Shown here piece after piece: positions 1 to 8,485 of a stretch of 20,148 nucleotides of DNA; within the stretch, counting starts at the first letter, position 1, and every line of letters begins with the position of its first letter. The translations under genes and the position numbers were made by a program. Location of the stretch: the NCBI GenBank assembly GCA_002328865.1, contig DCWO01000020.1, positions 1-20,148 on the forward strand. Direction: 5' to 3'. Source of the DNA: Dehalococcoidia bacterium UBA2160. GTDB lineage: Bacteria > Chloroflexota > Dehalococcoidia > Lucifugimonadales > UBA1123. A model generated the notes under the pieces. It had not been told where the DNA came from. It searched no databases and saw nothing but the letters and a program-made list of their open reading frames with translations.

Positions 1-6
1 GTCGCG

Positions 7-59
7 CGGACATAAGGTTGCTCACCGCGAACGGAGTTCGACAGGCTCACCACGAACGG
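7..59 (+). repeat. Composite intergenic repeat next to catalase 3' end
   Basis: Two repeat modules lie end to end. Bases 7-36 (CGGACATAAGGTTGCTCACC and the next ten bases) match 12597-12626 at 25 of 30 positions. The first 24 positions also resemble the complement of 20125-20148, inside the DppA-like gene. Bases 36-59 are a 24-mer starting GTTCGACAGGCTCACC; its exact reverse complement occurs at 9859-9882 and 12637-12660. It lies beyond the stop codon of the catalase. Function unknown; a dispersed non-coding repeat is the likely class. Confidence 0.75.
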
Positions 60-103
60 ATAAGGCGGCGTTTCGACGATCTCTCGCAAATGTTGACACG
101 GCC

Positions 104-1591
104 CTAATCGGGGACTGCCGTTGACGCGTCAACAACGTCCTTGATGGCGATGCCAAGGCCTTGCGCTATGCCCTCCCCATAAGCAGGGTCGGCGGCGTGG
201 AAATGCTTCAGTTGGCGAATCTGGACATCGCGGCTAACCGGTTGCATGTCCTGCACGAGGTTGTCGATAAGTCGTCCTCGTTCGGCTGGCGTCATCAGGC
301 GGAACAAATTCCCAGCCTGTGTATACTCGTCCGCATCCACGCGGTGGTCGTATCGGGCGCCCACCCCATCCGTGGTGAAATTGTAGGCAGCCTCGTCGTA
401 GACGTGGTTCTCCGCGGGACCACCGGCGCTGTTCGGTTCGTAGTTCACATCGTTCCCGCCATTTGCGTCGAACCGCATAGCGCCGTCTCTCTGGTAGTTG
501 TTGGCTTGCGTCGCGTGTGGGCTGTTGACAGGGAGCATCTGGTAATTGGCTCCCAACCGGTAACGATGTGCATCCGGATACGCGAAGATTCTCACCTGGA
601 GCATCTTGTCCGGGGAGAAACCGATTCCAGGCACGATGCTGGAAGGCTCGAAAGCCGATTGCTCTGTTTCGGCGAAGTAGTTGGACGGGTTCCTGTCGAG
701 CACAAGTTCGCCGAATTCGAACAGTGGATAGTCTGCGTGAGGCCACACTTTCGTGAGGTCGAATGGATTTATGTGATAGGTTTCGGCTTCGGCCTCGGGC
801 ATGATCTGTACGCATACGCTCCAGCGCGGGTAATCTCCACTTTCAATGGCCTCGAATAGATCGCGTGTAGCGGAGTCGGGATCTTGACCGGCGAGACGAG
901 TCGATTCTTCCGTTGAATTGTTTTGGATGCCTTGCTTCGTCTTGAAGTGATACTTGACCCAGAATCGCTCTCCGTTTTCGTTTATCCAGCTAAACGTATG
1001 GCTGCCGTAGCCATTCATATGTCTGTATGATTTCGGAGTGCCTCGGTCAGAGAAGAGCGTCGTCAACTGATGAAGGCTCTCCGGCGACAACGACCAGAAG
1101 TCCCACTGGGCTTGGGGATGCTTGTAGTTGGTCCGAGGGTCTCGTTTTTGGGTATGGATAAAGTCGGGGAACTTGATTCCGTCCCGTATGAAAAAGACGG
1201 GAGTATTGTTGCCTACGATGTCATAGTTCCCATCTTCGGTGTACAGCTTTAAGGCAAATCCTCTGGGATCCCGTCCGGAATCGGCGGAGCCTTTTTCACC
1301 TGCGACGGTGGAAAACCGAAGGAACGCCTCGGTCTTCTTGCCGATTTCGGAAAACAGGCGTGCTTTCGTCCATTTGGTCACGTCCGCCGTAACAACCAGA
1401 TAGCCATAGGCGCCGGCGCCCTTGGCGTGGACGACCCGTTCGGGAATGCGTTCGCGGTTGAAGTGGGCATTCTTCTCGAAAACCTGAAAGTCTTCGACTA
1501 CGAGTGGCCCTCTGGGGCCCGCCGTACGGATATTCTGGTTGTCTCCAATGGGTATCCCTGCCCCGGTGGTAAGTTGCTTATCGTTTGACAT
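104..1591 (-). CDS. katA: Monofunctional haem catalase
   Basis: Breaks hydrogen peroxide into water and oxygen in the cytoplasm. The 495-residue protein has the length of a small-subunit (clade 3 type) catalase. Visible family landmarks are the distal His55 in RVVHAKGAGAYG, the Asn in DIVGNNTPVFFIRD (about 128), and the proximal haem ligand Tyr338 with Arg334 in RIFAYPDAHRYRLG. The NADPH-region motif PLFEFGELVLDRNP is also present. The ATG at 1589-1591 is preceded by AGGAGG with 8-base spacing, which fixes the start. No lesion is seen. It stands alone: upstream is a 765-base gap without a recognised gene, and no OxyR- or PerR-like regulator is visible nearby. The call is secure from sequence; the exact subclade is not. 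Confidence 0.97.
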   Translation of the reverse strand: MSNDKQLTTGAGIPIGDNQNIRTAGPRGPLVVEDFQVFEKNAHFNRERIPERVVHAKGAGAYGYLVVTADVTKWTKARLFSEIGKKTEAFLRFSTVAGEKGSADSGRDPRGFALKLYTEDGNYDIVGNNTPVFFIRDGIKFPDFIHTQKRDPRTNYKHPQAQWDFWSLSPESLHQLTTLFSDRGTPKSYRHMNGYGSHTFSWINENGERFWVKYHFKTKQGIQNNSTEESTRLAGQDPDSATRDLFEAIESGDYPRWSVCVQIMPEAEAETYHINPFDLTKVWPHADYPLFEFGELVLDRNPSNYFAETEQSAFEPSSIVPGIGFSPDKMLQVRIFAYPDAHRYRLGANYQMLPVNSPHATQANNYQRDGAMRFDANGGNDVNYEPNSAGGPAENHVYDEAAYNFTTDGVGARYDHRVDADEYTQAGNLFRLMTPAERGRLIDNLVQDMQPVSRDVQIRQLKHFHAADPAYGEGIAQGLGIAIKDVVDASTAVPD

Positions 1592-2356
1592 TGCCGAATC
1601 CTCCTACAGATTAGGCATCAACTATTGGCGTTGCTGGTCATTATTGAGCCGTTCAACAGGCTGCCGGAACGTTTCGGGTTACATATGGCGGCGCGACCGC
1701 ACCACGACAACCATCGTCGAAGCACAACCATGAGGGGGTTGTCACAAAGCAGCCGCCAAGCCATGGCCATCGCCCGTCGCTTCCGCAGCTTGGTGACAGT
1801 TTCTTTCGCGACATCGGGATGTTTTCATGTGCCGTGCATGCCAGTCCGCATGCGCCTTGTGCATCGGCGTCGTGGCCAAATACGTAACAGAGCATGAATC
1901 CTGTCTCAGGATTGGCGCTCATGCACCGACTATCGACAGCAGCATTGTATTGCACTCGTGCGTAGACCGTCAATGAGTTCCGAACGAATTGATTGGGGTT
2001 ACCCCCCGCTGGCACGGGTTCGGGCCTCGATACGCCATTGCACCTTTTGTTTTGCATCCTGATTCGCAATATGAGATTTGACAGCGATATACGGTCCCTC
2101 GAACGATTCCTGGGTCCAAATCTCGAGCACGCGCATCGGCGGAACGATGGGCACAGGCAGTCACCGGTGAATGGTGCGGTTTGGACTGCCAGAGGACGAC
2201 GGGCAGCCAACGTCGAGGCGGCAAGCTCGGCCTGAACGCAGCTCACCAGAGCGTGGAGCGCTCCGGCCTTTCAAGGTACGAACCGCCTGGGTGGACATCG
2301 TTCGTTCCCGCTTTCCTGGATTCGCCAGTCGCGGGTGTGTTAACTTGGCAGGCGTT
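1592..2356. other. Gene-poor interval between catalase and aquaporin
   Basis: No recognised gene in 765 bases between two divergent genes. A minus-strand frame of 51 codons (1999-2154, GTG start, internal ATG at 2136; contains EIWTQESFEGPYIAV) looks mildly coding but has no convincing ribosome-binding site and is unrecognised; it could be a gene fragment. Bases 2171-2200 read MVRFGLPEDDG on the plus strand, close to the C-terminus of the aquaporin that follows. The long open frames on both strands across the interval lack credible starts. Promoters for the flanking genes should lie here, but I could not identify one with confidence. Confidence 0.5.
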
Positions 2357-3223
2357 ATGGGAGAACAAAATCAGAACGATTCTAGCCAGCAATGGATGAG
2401 CGCCAGACTCCTGAGGGTGTACGCCGTCGAGATGATCGGGACGTACGTCCTGGTGCTGTTCGGCACTGCCTCGGTGGCAGCCGCGGTCCTGACCGGCGCT
2501 CTCTCAGGACTCGGACAGGTAGCGGCCGTGTGGGCTGTCGGCGTCGCGCTGGGGATCTACGTGAGCGCCAACGTGTCCGGCGGGCACCTGAACCCGGCGG
2601 TGACCCTGTCGTTTGCGATCTTCAGGCCCAGGGCGTTTTCGCCAAAGCTGCTGCCCGGATACTGGACCGCCCAAATCCTAGGCGGCGTGCTGGCGGGTTT
2701 GAGCGTCCTGTTGATCTTCCGGACGCTGATCAAACGGTTCGAGGACGCCCAGGGGTTGGTGAGAGGCGAGGCTGGCAGCGAGCATTCGGCAATGGTGTTC
2801 GGCGAGTACTTCCCGAACCCGGACGTGTTCGGCGCCGGTGAAGAAGCAGGGGCGCTGATCGGCGTCGGCGGCGCGCTGTTCGTCGAAGCCTTCGGAACGG
2901 CCATACTAGTGCTGGTGATCTTCGCCCTGACCGAAAAGCGCAATGGCGGGTTGAGCAGGGCGAACATGAGCCCGATTCTAATCGGACTGACAGTCGCGGC
3001 GCTGATCGCACTGTTCGCGCCATTGACCCAAGCGGGCTGGAACCCCGCCCGCGACTTCGGCCCACGGCTCGTGTCGCTGTTCGCCGGATGGGACTCGATA
3101 GCGATACCCGGACCTTCGAACGGGTTCTGGGTCTACATCGCGGGCCCGTTGATCGGCGGCCCGATAGGCGCGGCGATCCACGAGTACATCGTGCGTCCCG
3201 GCCTCCCCGAGGACGACGAATAG
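2357..3223 (+). CDS. glpF: Aquaporin / glycerol facilitator (MIP family)
   Basis: Channel of the inner membrane for water, glycerol or similar small neutral solutes. The 288-residue protein has the six-helix MIP fold with both NPA boxes: HLNPAVTLS (NPA 79-81) and GWNPARDFGPR (NPA 229-231). The Asp directly after the second NPAR is typical of aquaglyceroporins such as GlpF rather than strict water channels. The loop between the halves (about 125-165) is long and charged, and the tail ends LPEDDE. I chose the ATG at 2357. The frame stays open back to 2171, but the upstream part is not MIP-like. The ribosome-binding site is weak (GGCAGG), and the ATG at 2396 is an alternative. There is no glycerol kinase or glycerol-phosphate dehydrogenase next to it, so the substrate is inferred only from the motif. 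Confidence 0.92.
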   Translation: MGEQNQNDSSQQWMSARLLRVYAVEMIGTYVLVLFGTASVAAAVLTGALSGLGQVAAVWAVGVALGIYVSANVSGGHLNPAVTLSFAIFRPRAFSPKLLPGYWTAQILGGVLAGLSVLLIFRTLIKRFEDAQGLVRGEAGSEHSAMVFGEYFPNPDVFGAGEEAGALIGVGGALFVEAFGTAILVLVIFALTEKRNGGLSRANMSPILIGLTVAALIALFAPLTQAGWNPARDFGPRLVSLFAGWDSIAIPGPSNGFWVYIAGPLIGGPIGAAIHEYIVRPGLPEDDE

Positions 3224-3356
3224 CTGGAGTGCGCGACCGGGGTCGAGGGTGAACGGGTCGGCCTGAAGACCGAGCCCACCGCTGTTTGGGTGCTCTGGCC
3301 CATCAGGGCCAAGCCCGATTGCCCCTCGCAAGCACTTCCCGACGCCCGCCCGCTGC

Positions 3357-3944
3357 TCAGCCCTCCAGGTGGCCGATCTCGTCGTCGGTGAGAGAAAGCT
3401 CCAGTACGATCAAGTCCTGGAGGCTGCCGTACATGTCCATGACCCGGCTGTTGAGAACTGCGACTTCCTGGAAACCGGCGCTCGCGGCGGCTTGAATCGC
3501 TCGCTGCTCCCGGAGGTCCACCAGTTCGAAGATCAGACTCCTCAACCCCAGTCCACGTCCGAGTTCGACCAATTCGTGGATCAGCCTCGAGCCGAGCCCT
3601 CTACCTCGATACTCAGGATCGACGACGGCCCGGAGTTCTCCGGTGTGCCTGAGGGCAGGCCGACGGCTTCGGTGCAAGGTCGAGTCCGCGACGATTCTGC
3701 CGTCGTCCTGCACCGCCACGATCGGGATGGTGCGTTCGATGTCGATGTGGTCGGTGAACGCTCGGATCGTCTCCGGCGCGGTGACGTTGTCGTGCAGATA
3801 GAAGCGATCCTCCTCAGGCACTCGAGTGAAGAACCGCATCAGCTCGACTTTGTCGTCCGGCGTCAGTGGGCGGATGGTGATCGTTGACCCATCGGACAAC
3901 GTCGCATTGGCGGGGTACCGTAACAACAAGGAGGTCGGATTCAT
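3357..3944 (-). CDS. GNAT-family N-acetyltransferase
   Basis: Likely transfers an acetyl group from acetyl-CoA to an unknown amine. The 195-residue protein carries the GNAT core: an N-terminal strand (TITIRPLTPDD, 21-31), the strand VAVQDDGRIVA, and the acetyl-CoA pyrophosphate loop EYRGRGLGSRL (111-121; RGRGLG), followed by the helix LIHELVELGRGLGLRSLIFEL and a C-terminal AGFQEVAVL segment. The start is the ATG at 3942-3944 with GGAG 8 bases upstream; a longer open frame reaches 4112 but lacks homology. It lies 142 bases downstream of the FAD oxidoreductase on the same strand and converges with the aquaporin. Family is clear; substrate is not. Confidence 0.9.
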   Translation of the reverse strand: MNPTSLLLRYPANATLSDGSTITIRPLTPDDKVELMRFFTRVPEEDRFYLHDNVTAPETIRAFTDHIDIERTIPIVAVQDDGRIVADSTLHRSRRPALRHTGELRAVVDPEYRGRGLGSRLIHELVELGRGLGLRSLIFELVDLREQRAIQAAASAGFQEVAVLNSRVMDMYGSLQDLIVLELSLTDDEIGHLEG

Positions 3945-4052
3945 TGCGCTCACTCCATCAGATTGCCGCGTCGCAGAGACGCAAGGCGGTTGATCGTCCC
4001 TCTTAATAGTACGCCGTCCACGTGGCCTCAGCCACCCCTCATCGTGGGGAGT

Positions 4053-4074
4053 CCAGAGGGGCGAGCCCCTTTGG
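4053..4074 (-). other. Intergenic hairpin after the FAD oxidoreductase
   Basis: On the minus strand CCAAAGGGG and CCCCTCTGG pair around a CTCG loop with one A-C mismatch. It begins 13 bases past the oxidoreductase stop, and a second GC-rich stem (CCCC/GGGG) follows. There is no U-run, so it is not a standard intrinsic terminator. It may act in 3'-end protection or be a repeat relic. Confidence 0.4.
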
Positions 4075-4086
4075 CGTTCTCTCCGT

Positions 4087-5208
4087 CTAGCCCGCAAACC
4101 GCTCCGGCTCAAGCCCCGCGATCGGCACGTCGGTGGCGCCGGACCCGATCAGATCAGCAACCGCCTTGCCCATGCCGGTGCTTATTAGGATGCCCTTTTT
4201 GCCCGCCCCCGTGGCCAGGTACGCGTTGTCCCAGTCAGGCGCTCCGCCGATGATCGGCAGCCAGTCGGTCGTGACGGGTCGGAGGCAGGCCGTGTGCAGG
4301 ACCAGCTCAGCGTCTGCCATGGCGGGCATCAGCTTCAGGGCCCCGGCCATGAGCCGATCGCGAGCTCCGACACTGGGATCGTTGTCGAATCCGGCGCGCT
4401 CCTCGGTCGAGCCGACCCAAACCTGGCCGTCCTCACGGTGGAATATCGACACCCCGCCGCCGGAGACGTCGTGGGTAGGCTGTGGCTGCCCGGGAAGGAT
4501 CATGCGCAGGTTCTCGCCCTTCAACGGTTCGACGGGCACGGGCACACCCAGCCACTCCGCGACCTGGCCTGACCACGGGCCCGTGGCGAACACGACGGCG
4601 TCGCACTCGATCTCGCCGCTGTCGAGGACCACCGACGTGACGCGCCCGCTCAACGACTCGACGCCAGTGACGTTGCCCGACCTGACGACCGCGCCCATGT
4701 TCTCGGCGGCCTGGGCCAAGGCGAGAGTGTACCGGTAGCTGCTCAGCATCGCGTTGCCGCGGGTCTCCAGCGCACGCACCACGCCGGGGCCGATGCGCGG
4801 TTCGATCTCCGCGGCCTGGGCGGGATCGAGCCAGCGCGCCCAAAATCCCTCTCCGGCGGACTCGAAGATCCGGTGGGTTTCCGTGAGACCAGAGATCGCA
4901 TCGTCGTCGAACGCCAGCGGAAGCATTGAGATCGTCTCCAAGCCGTAATCCACGCCCGACTCGTCGACGAGTTCCGAGTCCAGCGTCTGGTGCAACCTGA
5001 ACGACGCCATCGCCAGGTCCGACAGCGGGCCAGGAATGCCCGCGCCCTCCAGCGGATTGAGGCCGCCCGACGAGAATCCCGACGCCATGGACGCGACGCC
5101 CTCCCGCTCGATGACCGTGGCCCGTATCCCCGCCTTGGCCAGATAGTACGCGGTCGCGCACCCGGCGGCCCCGCCTCCGACGATTACGACGTCTCTGTTG
5201 TCCGGCAT
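4087..5208 (-). CDS. FAD-dependent oxidoreductase (DAO family)
   Basis: Predicted cytoplasmic flavoenzyme that oxidises an amine or amino acid; substrate unknown. The 373-residue protein begins with a Rossmann dinucleotide fold, DVVIVGGGAAGCATAYYLAKAGIRATVIER (FAD ADP-binding GGGAAG at 11-16, acidic strand end near 34). A middle segment reads DAVVFATGPWSGQVAEWLG, typical of the DAO family after the second FAD contact. The C-terminus has LRPVTTDWLPIIGG and ATGAGKKGILISTGMGKAVADLI, the usual substrate-domain exit and FAD-capping stretch of glycine-oxidase-like enzymes. The ATG at 5206-5208 follows GGAGG by about 9 bases; the open frame reaching 5394 has no homology. The acetyltransferase downstream on the same strand may be co-transcribed, although a hairpin lies between them. 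Confidence 0.93.
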   Translation of the reverse strand: MPDNRDVVIVGGGAAGCATAYYLAKAGIRATVIEREGVASMASGFSSGGLNPLEGAGIPGPLSDLAMASFRLHQTLDSELVDESGVDYGLETISMLPLAFDDDAISGLTETHRIFESAGEGFWARWLDPAQAAEIEPRIGPGVVRALETRGNAMLSSYRYTLALAQAAENMGAVVRSGNVTGVESLSGRVTSVVLDSGEIECDAVVFATGPWSGQVAEWLGVPVPVEPLKGENLRMILPGQPQPTHDVSGGGVSIFHREDGQVWVGSTEERAGFDNDPSVGARDRLMAGALKLMPAMADAELVLHTACLRPVTTDWLPIIGGAPDWDNAYLATGAGKKGILISTGMGKAVADLIGSGATDVPIAGLEPERFAG

Positions 5209-5423
5209 GTGCGTCCCCTCCGGAGTGTAGGTTTCGTTGAGCGGATTATACGCGAAGGGGGAGGGAGGAGGATCATCAAGAGCGATGGGACAAGAAACGA
5301 GTCGGAAGATGCTGCCGAAGCAGCACTCACCTGGGTCCCGACAGGGCATTATGGGTCGAAGAGTTGATCGGGAGCGGGCTAGGTCGTGCAGCAAACCTGG
5401 GCGCTGGTTTGGCCTTCAGCCTA

Positions 5424-5615
5424 TCAATTACCTGGGGTGGTCAACAGCAAGAAGACGAACAGCACTACCAAAAACACTAACACGATCGCGAAACGGATGA
5501 GCATTCCGTCGCCCGAGATGCCGCGACGCCTGGGGTCTTGACTTCGAAGCGCCTGGCCTTCGTTGGGAGGGTTGACGCTGACGAACCTGTCGTGGACCGG
5601 TCCGGGGTTGTACAT
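5424..5615 (-). CDS. Small single-pass membrane protein
   Basis: A 63-residue protein of unknown function. The N-terminal 38 residues are polar and rich in Pro, Asn and Arg (for example FVSVNPPNEGQALRSQDPRRR). They are followed by one strongly hydrophobic helix, LIRFAIVLVFLVVLFVFLLL, and a short TTPGN tail, so it looks tail-anchored with a cytoplasmic N-terminus. It is probably real because the ATG at 5613-5615 has a near-ideal GGAGGAG site 6 bases upstream and the hydrophobic run would be unlikely in random frame. It lies 205 bases downstream of the MFS gene and may share its transcript. No family recognised. Confidence 0.72.
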   Translation of the reverse strand: MYNPGPVHDRFVSVNPPNEGQALRSQDPRRRGISGDGMLIRFAIVLVFLVVLFVFLLLTTPGN

Positions 5616-5820
5616 GGGTTTCTCCTCCCATGGTCTACCGATGCTTCAGGCGCAATGTCGAACGGCAATTGGGGTTGCCGATCAAGCACATCGTAACACG
5701 GATTGGGGTTTTGCACCGACGCACACCATATGTGGCGGGCCTGACGCCCACATCAGGGTCCTTTGGCAGCTAATTGTCAACCCGGCCGTCGATTCGAAAG
5801 TCCCCGAGACGGTGTCCCGC

Positions 5821-7131
5821 TCATTGGCCGCCCTCCGAATCATTCGGGCCAGGCATGGTCGGACGGCGGGCGGCGAAGATGAGCAGAGCGGCGGCGGCGT
5901 AGCCGGCCAGGCCGTAGATCCAGATGGCGGTGTAGCCGTTCGTCGCGCTGAACAGCACGGCTCCGAACGCCGGTCCCAATCCGAGAGCGCCCATCTGAAA
6001 CGGCCCCATGAGGCCGGTAATGGCGCCGAACGACGCCCGGCCGAAGTACTGGGCAAGCATCATGCTGCTCAAAATGTTCAGTCCTCCGCTGGCCGTCCCC
6101 CACGTGATGGCGACGAAGAACAGCGGCAGCCCGTCCCTTAAAACAAGGAAGAACACGGTGATTACGCCGCTTGTTGTGATCGCGGACAGCGCCAGGCGGC
6201 GGGCGGAGAACCGGTCGGCGAGAAAACCCCAAGCCGGGTTGACCAGCGCTCCTAGTAGCGTGGCCAGGCTCAACGCCGCCACCGCCAGTCCCTGCGCGAC
6301 GTCGGAATCGACGAGGAACGGCACGATCTGGAAAACGAACGTCCCTGAGGTCAAGATCGTCAGCATTTCGGCAGCCACGATGAACCAGAAGACGCGCGTC
6401 GCGGCCGCTTGCCCGACCGTCCAGCCCCGCTCTGTGGGTAGGGGGACCCTCTCCCCGCCGGAGTCAGTGAGCCGTGAGTCGGTCACATCAATTGGGTCGC
6501 CGTCTGGGCGGAGACCGATATCCTCGGGGCACCGGCGCATTATCAACACCAACGGCAGCGCCAGCACGATCGCGAACGACCCCAGATAGCGGTACGCAGC
6601 GCGCCAGCTCAATACGCTCGCGATTCCCGCGATGACCTGGATGTTGATCGCGTTGCTGATCGGCCGAAAAGTCGATGTCAATCCCAACGCTAAGTTGCGC
6701 CGCCGATGGAAGAAGTTCACGGTCACCGTGCGGGGCACAACGCTGATCAGGTTGGGGTTGCCCACGCCTCGAGCCACGATGTAGGCCGCGTAGAACTGCC
6801 AGACCGACCTCACGCTCGCGATGCTAAAGTAGCATACGCCCACAATCACCGCCGCCAGCGGCATGAGCCAGCGAGGTCCGTGTCGGTCGGCCAGCCGGCC
6901 AGCGAAGGGCGTGAGCAGGGCGGATGTCCACGTCCCGGCGGTCACCGCGAAGGCGATGGTCCTGCGGTCCCAGCCCAGATCGTCGAATATCAGGTTCTGG
7001 ACGCCTGCGATCACGATCTGTGCGACACCGGTGCCCGCGTAGGTCCCGACGGCGGCCATCGCCAGCACGACCCATCCGTAAAAGATCGGCGTGCGCGGTG
7101 TCCAGTGCAAAATGGCCCGAACGTTGGCCAA
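5821..7131 (-). CDS. Major facilitator superfamily transporter
   Basis: Secondary transporter of the inner membrane with about 12 helices; substrate unknown. The 436-residue protein shows the MFS loop 2-3 signature GRLADRHGPRWLMPLAA and its second-half counterpart WGFLADRFSARRLALSA. A hydrophilic central loop (PEDIGLRPDGDPIDVTDSRLTDSGGERVPLPTERG) separates the two six-helix halves, and the C-terminus is short and polar. The overall pattern (FYGWVVLAMAAVGTYAGTGVA at the start) recalls monocarboxylate/oxalate-type carriers. The start is a TTG at 7129-7131: GGGAGGG lies 4-10 bases upstream and an in-frame TAG follows just beyond it, so no earlier start is possible. A candidate promoter lies at 7217-7246. 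Confidence 0.93.
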   Translation of the reverse strand: MANVRAILHWTPRTPIFYGWVVLAMAAVGTYAGTGVAQIVIAGVQNLIFDDLGWDRRTIAFAVTAGTWTSALLTPFAGRLADRHGPRWLMPLAAVIVGVCYFSIASVRSVWQFYAAYIVARGVGNPNLISVVPRTVTVNFFHRRRNLALGLTSTFRPISNAINIQVIAGIASVLSWRAAYRYLGSFAIVLALPLVLIMRRCPEDIGLRPDGDPIDVTDSRLTDSGGERVPLPTERGWTVGQAAATRVFWFIVAAEMLTILTSGTFVFQIVPFLVDSDVAQGLAVAALSLATLLGALVNPAWGFLADRFSARRLALSAITTSGVITVFFLVLRDGLPLFFVAITWGTASGGLNILSSMMLAQYFGRASFGAITGLMGPFQMGALGLGPAFGAVLFSATNGYTAIWIYGLAGYAAAALLIFAARRPTMPGPNDSEGGQ

Positions 7132-7216
7132 CGACCCTCCCTATCCGTCCAGTTGAGCCCCGAGGCGATCTCGGTCCGATGATGCGCGGACCAGTCGCCG
7201 CAGTTTCGGCGTAGCT

Positions 7217-7246
7217 AGGATAGAGACTTATCGGCGCCCAGCACAA
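7217..7246 (-). promoter_or_regulatory. Possible sigma-70 promoter of the MFS gene
   Basis: On the minus strand TTGTGC, an 18-base spacer and TATCCT read toward the MFS gene, about 85 bases before its start codon. Both boxes are partial matches, so this is a weak prediction. Confidence 0.28.
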
Positions 7247-7273
7247 CCTTTTCGAGAGAGAAGCCGGTGTCGA

Positions 7274-8377
7274 TCATCCGGGCAAGAGTTCAACTGCATC
7301 CAACTCGACCAAGGAAGCCACCATATTCCGCACTCCCCGTTCCGCGAGTTGCTGCTCACGACTGCTGCTCAGGTCCAGTGAAGCACAAACCCGCACAACA
7401 AAAGCGGCCCGTTCGATGTGAGCCACCCTATAATCCGCATGGCATTGTTCGAACGTGTAACCTCGAATTCCGGCGCCCACGAGTGCGTCGTGGTAGCTTG
7501 CAAGCAGCCGAACGCCATCGGTCGCATGGCGCCCTGCGTCCACCACTTCGCCGATGAAGTAGGCGACATCGTAGGCGGCCATGCCGCGGCGATACCCCTG
7601 CCAGTCCAACAACGCCAAGGCCTGCGTCTGCCCCATCTCGTTGAAGAACATGTTGTCGAGCCGAAAATCTCCGTGTAGGAGCGTTCGTGGCGATTGGGAT
7701 AGATAGTCTTTGACGTAGACGATGTGTTCGCCGATCAGCTCCCCGATCCGGTGCATGGAATCCGGGATAAACGATCCCCACCTGTCGAGGAACACTGGCC
7801 ATAGCCTGACAAACGAATCCCGGACCTCCTCGGCTCGCGAGTTGAAGTTCGGGATCCAAGACAACTTGTCGAGTGCCGGAGCCTCCCACCAAGCTGCATG
7901 CAGCTTCGCCAACTGGCGCACCGCAAAGTCGGCATCTTCGACCGAACAGGCGTCCTCTGGGATCTGGCGGCTGGTCGCCGTCGTCGCGAGGTCTTCCAGA
8001 AGCAGCACGAAATCCCCGGTCTCAGGATCCGAAGCGTTGAAGTAGCAGCGAGGCACGGTCAGGGTAATGCTCGGCGCCAGCCGCTCGTAGAACCGCAATT
8101 CACGCTCGTAGACACCACTCGCTGCCATCGCCTCGCGAGTCGATTGGTGCAGAGACGGCGCCTTCGCGATCATCGAGCGTGGACCCACCGCGTCGAGGTC
8201 TTCGTACCCAACCGTCAGTCGCGCGAGTTGAGAGGTGAAACCCAGGCCCACGCCGATGACCTGAGCTTCGACCTTCTCGACGGCAGCATTGGTGATGACT
8301 CCTGAGCGTCGAAGGGCGTTGGTCAGCCATACCGCGGATATGTCCTGCGGTGTGACCGGAATGTGAGTTGCAGGCAT
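7274..8377 (-). CDS. Aminoglycoside-phosphotransferase/CHK-like kinase
   Basis: Predicted ATP-dependent small-molecule kinase of the protein-kinase-like APH/EcKinase group; substrate unknown. In the 367-residue protein the N-lobe has the invariant Lys in SMIAKAPS (72) and a helix with paired Glu residues (YERELRFYERL, 90-100). A hinge reads FVLLLEDL (123-130). The C-lobe has the catalytic loop LLHGDFRLDNMFF (233-245; Asp237 and Asn242) and a metal-binding Asp258 in LLDWQGYRRGMAAYDVAYF. I chose the ATG at 8375-8377 with GGAG 9 bases upstream; a TTG 33 bases earlier is possible. The gene is not an obvious antibiotic-resistance enzyme: such proteins in environmental bacteria often act on choline-like or other metabolites. 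It sits between the repeat protein and the MFS gene, all on the minus strand, but spacing over 100 bases leaves an operon uncertain. Confidence 0.9.
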   Translation of the reverse strand: MPATHIPVTPQDISAVWLTNALRRSGVITNAAVEKVEAQVIGVGLGFTSQLARLTVGYEDLDAVGPRSMIAKAPSLHQSTREAMAASGVYERELRFYERLAPSITLTVPRCYFNASDPETGDFVLLLEDLATTATSRQIPEDACSVEDADFAVRQLAKLHAAWWEAPALDKLSWIPNFNSRAEEVRDSFVRLWPVFLDRWGSFIPDSMHRIGELIGEHIVYVKDYLSQSPRTLLHGDFRLDNMFFNEMGQTQALALLDWQGYRRGMAAYDVAYFIGEVVDAGRHATDGVRLLASYHDALVGAGIRGYTFEQCHADYRVAHIERAAFVVRVCASLDLSSSREQQLAERGVRNMVASLVELDAVELLPG

Positions 8378-8485
8378 GCCGTGAATCTCCGATCTGCACC
8401 AGTGTTCCAAGTCGCCATTTTACAGCTTACATCACAAATTGCGATCCAATTGGGGCGCCGATCGGCGGGGGCCGCCGTCGAAACT

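Noticed and set aside
161..859. 232-codon plus-strand frame opposite catalase
   Set aside because: Antisense shadow of a clear catalase; no homology or start signal.
1653..2246. 197-codon minus-strand frame upstream of catalase
   Set aside because: Cys- and Arg-rich translation without a recognisable fold and no ribosome-binding site; kept only as part of an unassigned interval.
3296..3311. TGGCCC-ATCA-GGGCCA hairpin between aquaporin and acetyltransferase
   Set aside because: Only 6 bp with no U-run on either strand; too weak to call a terminator.
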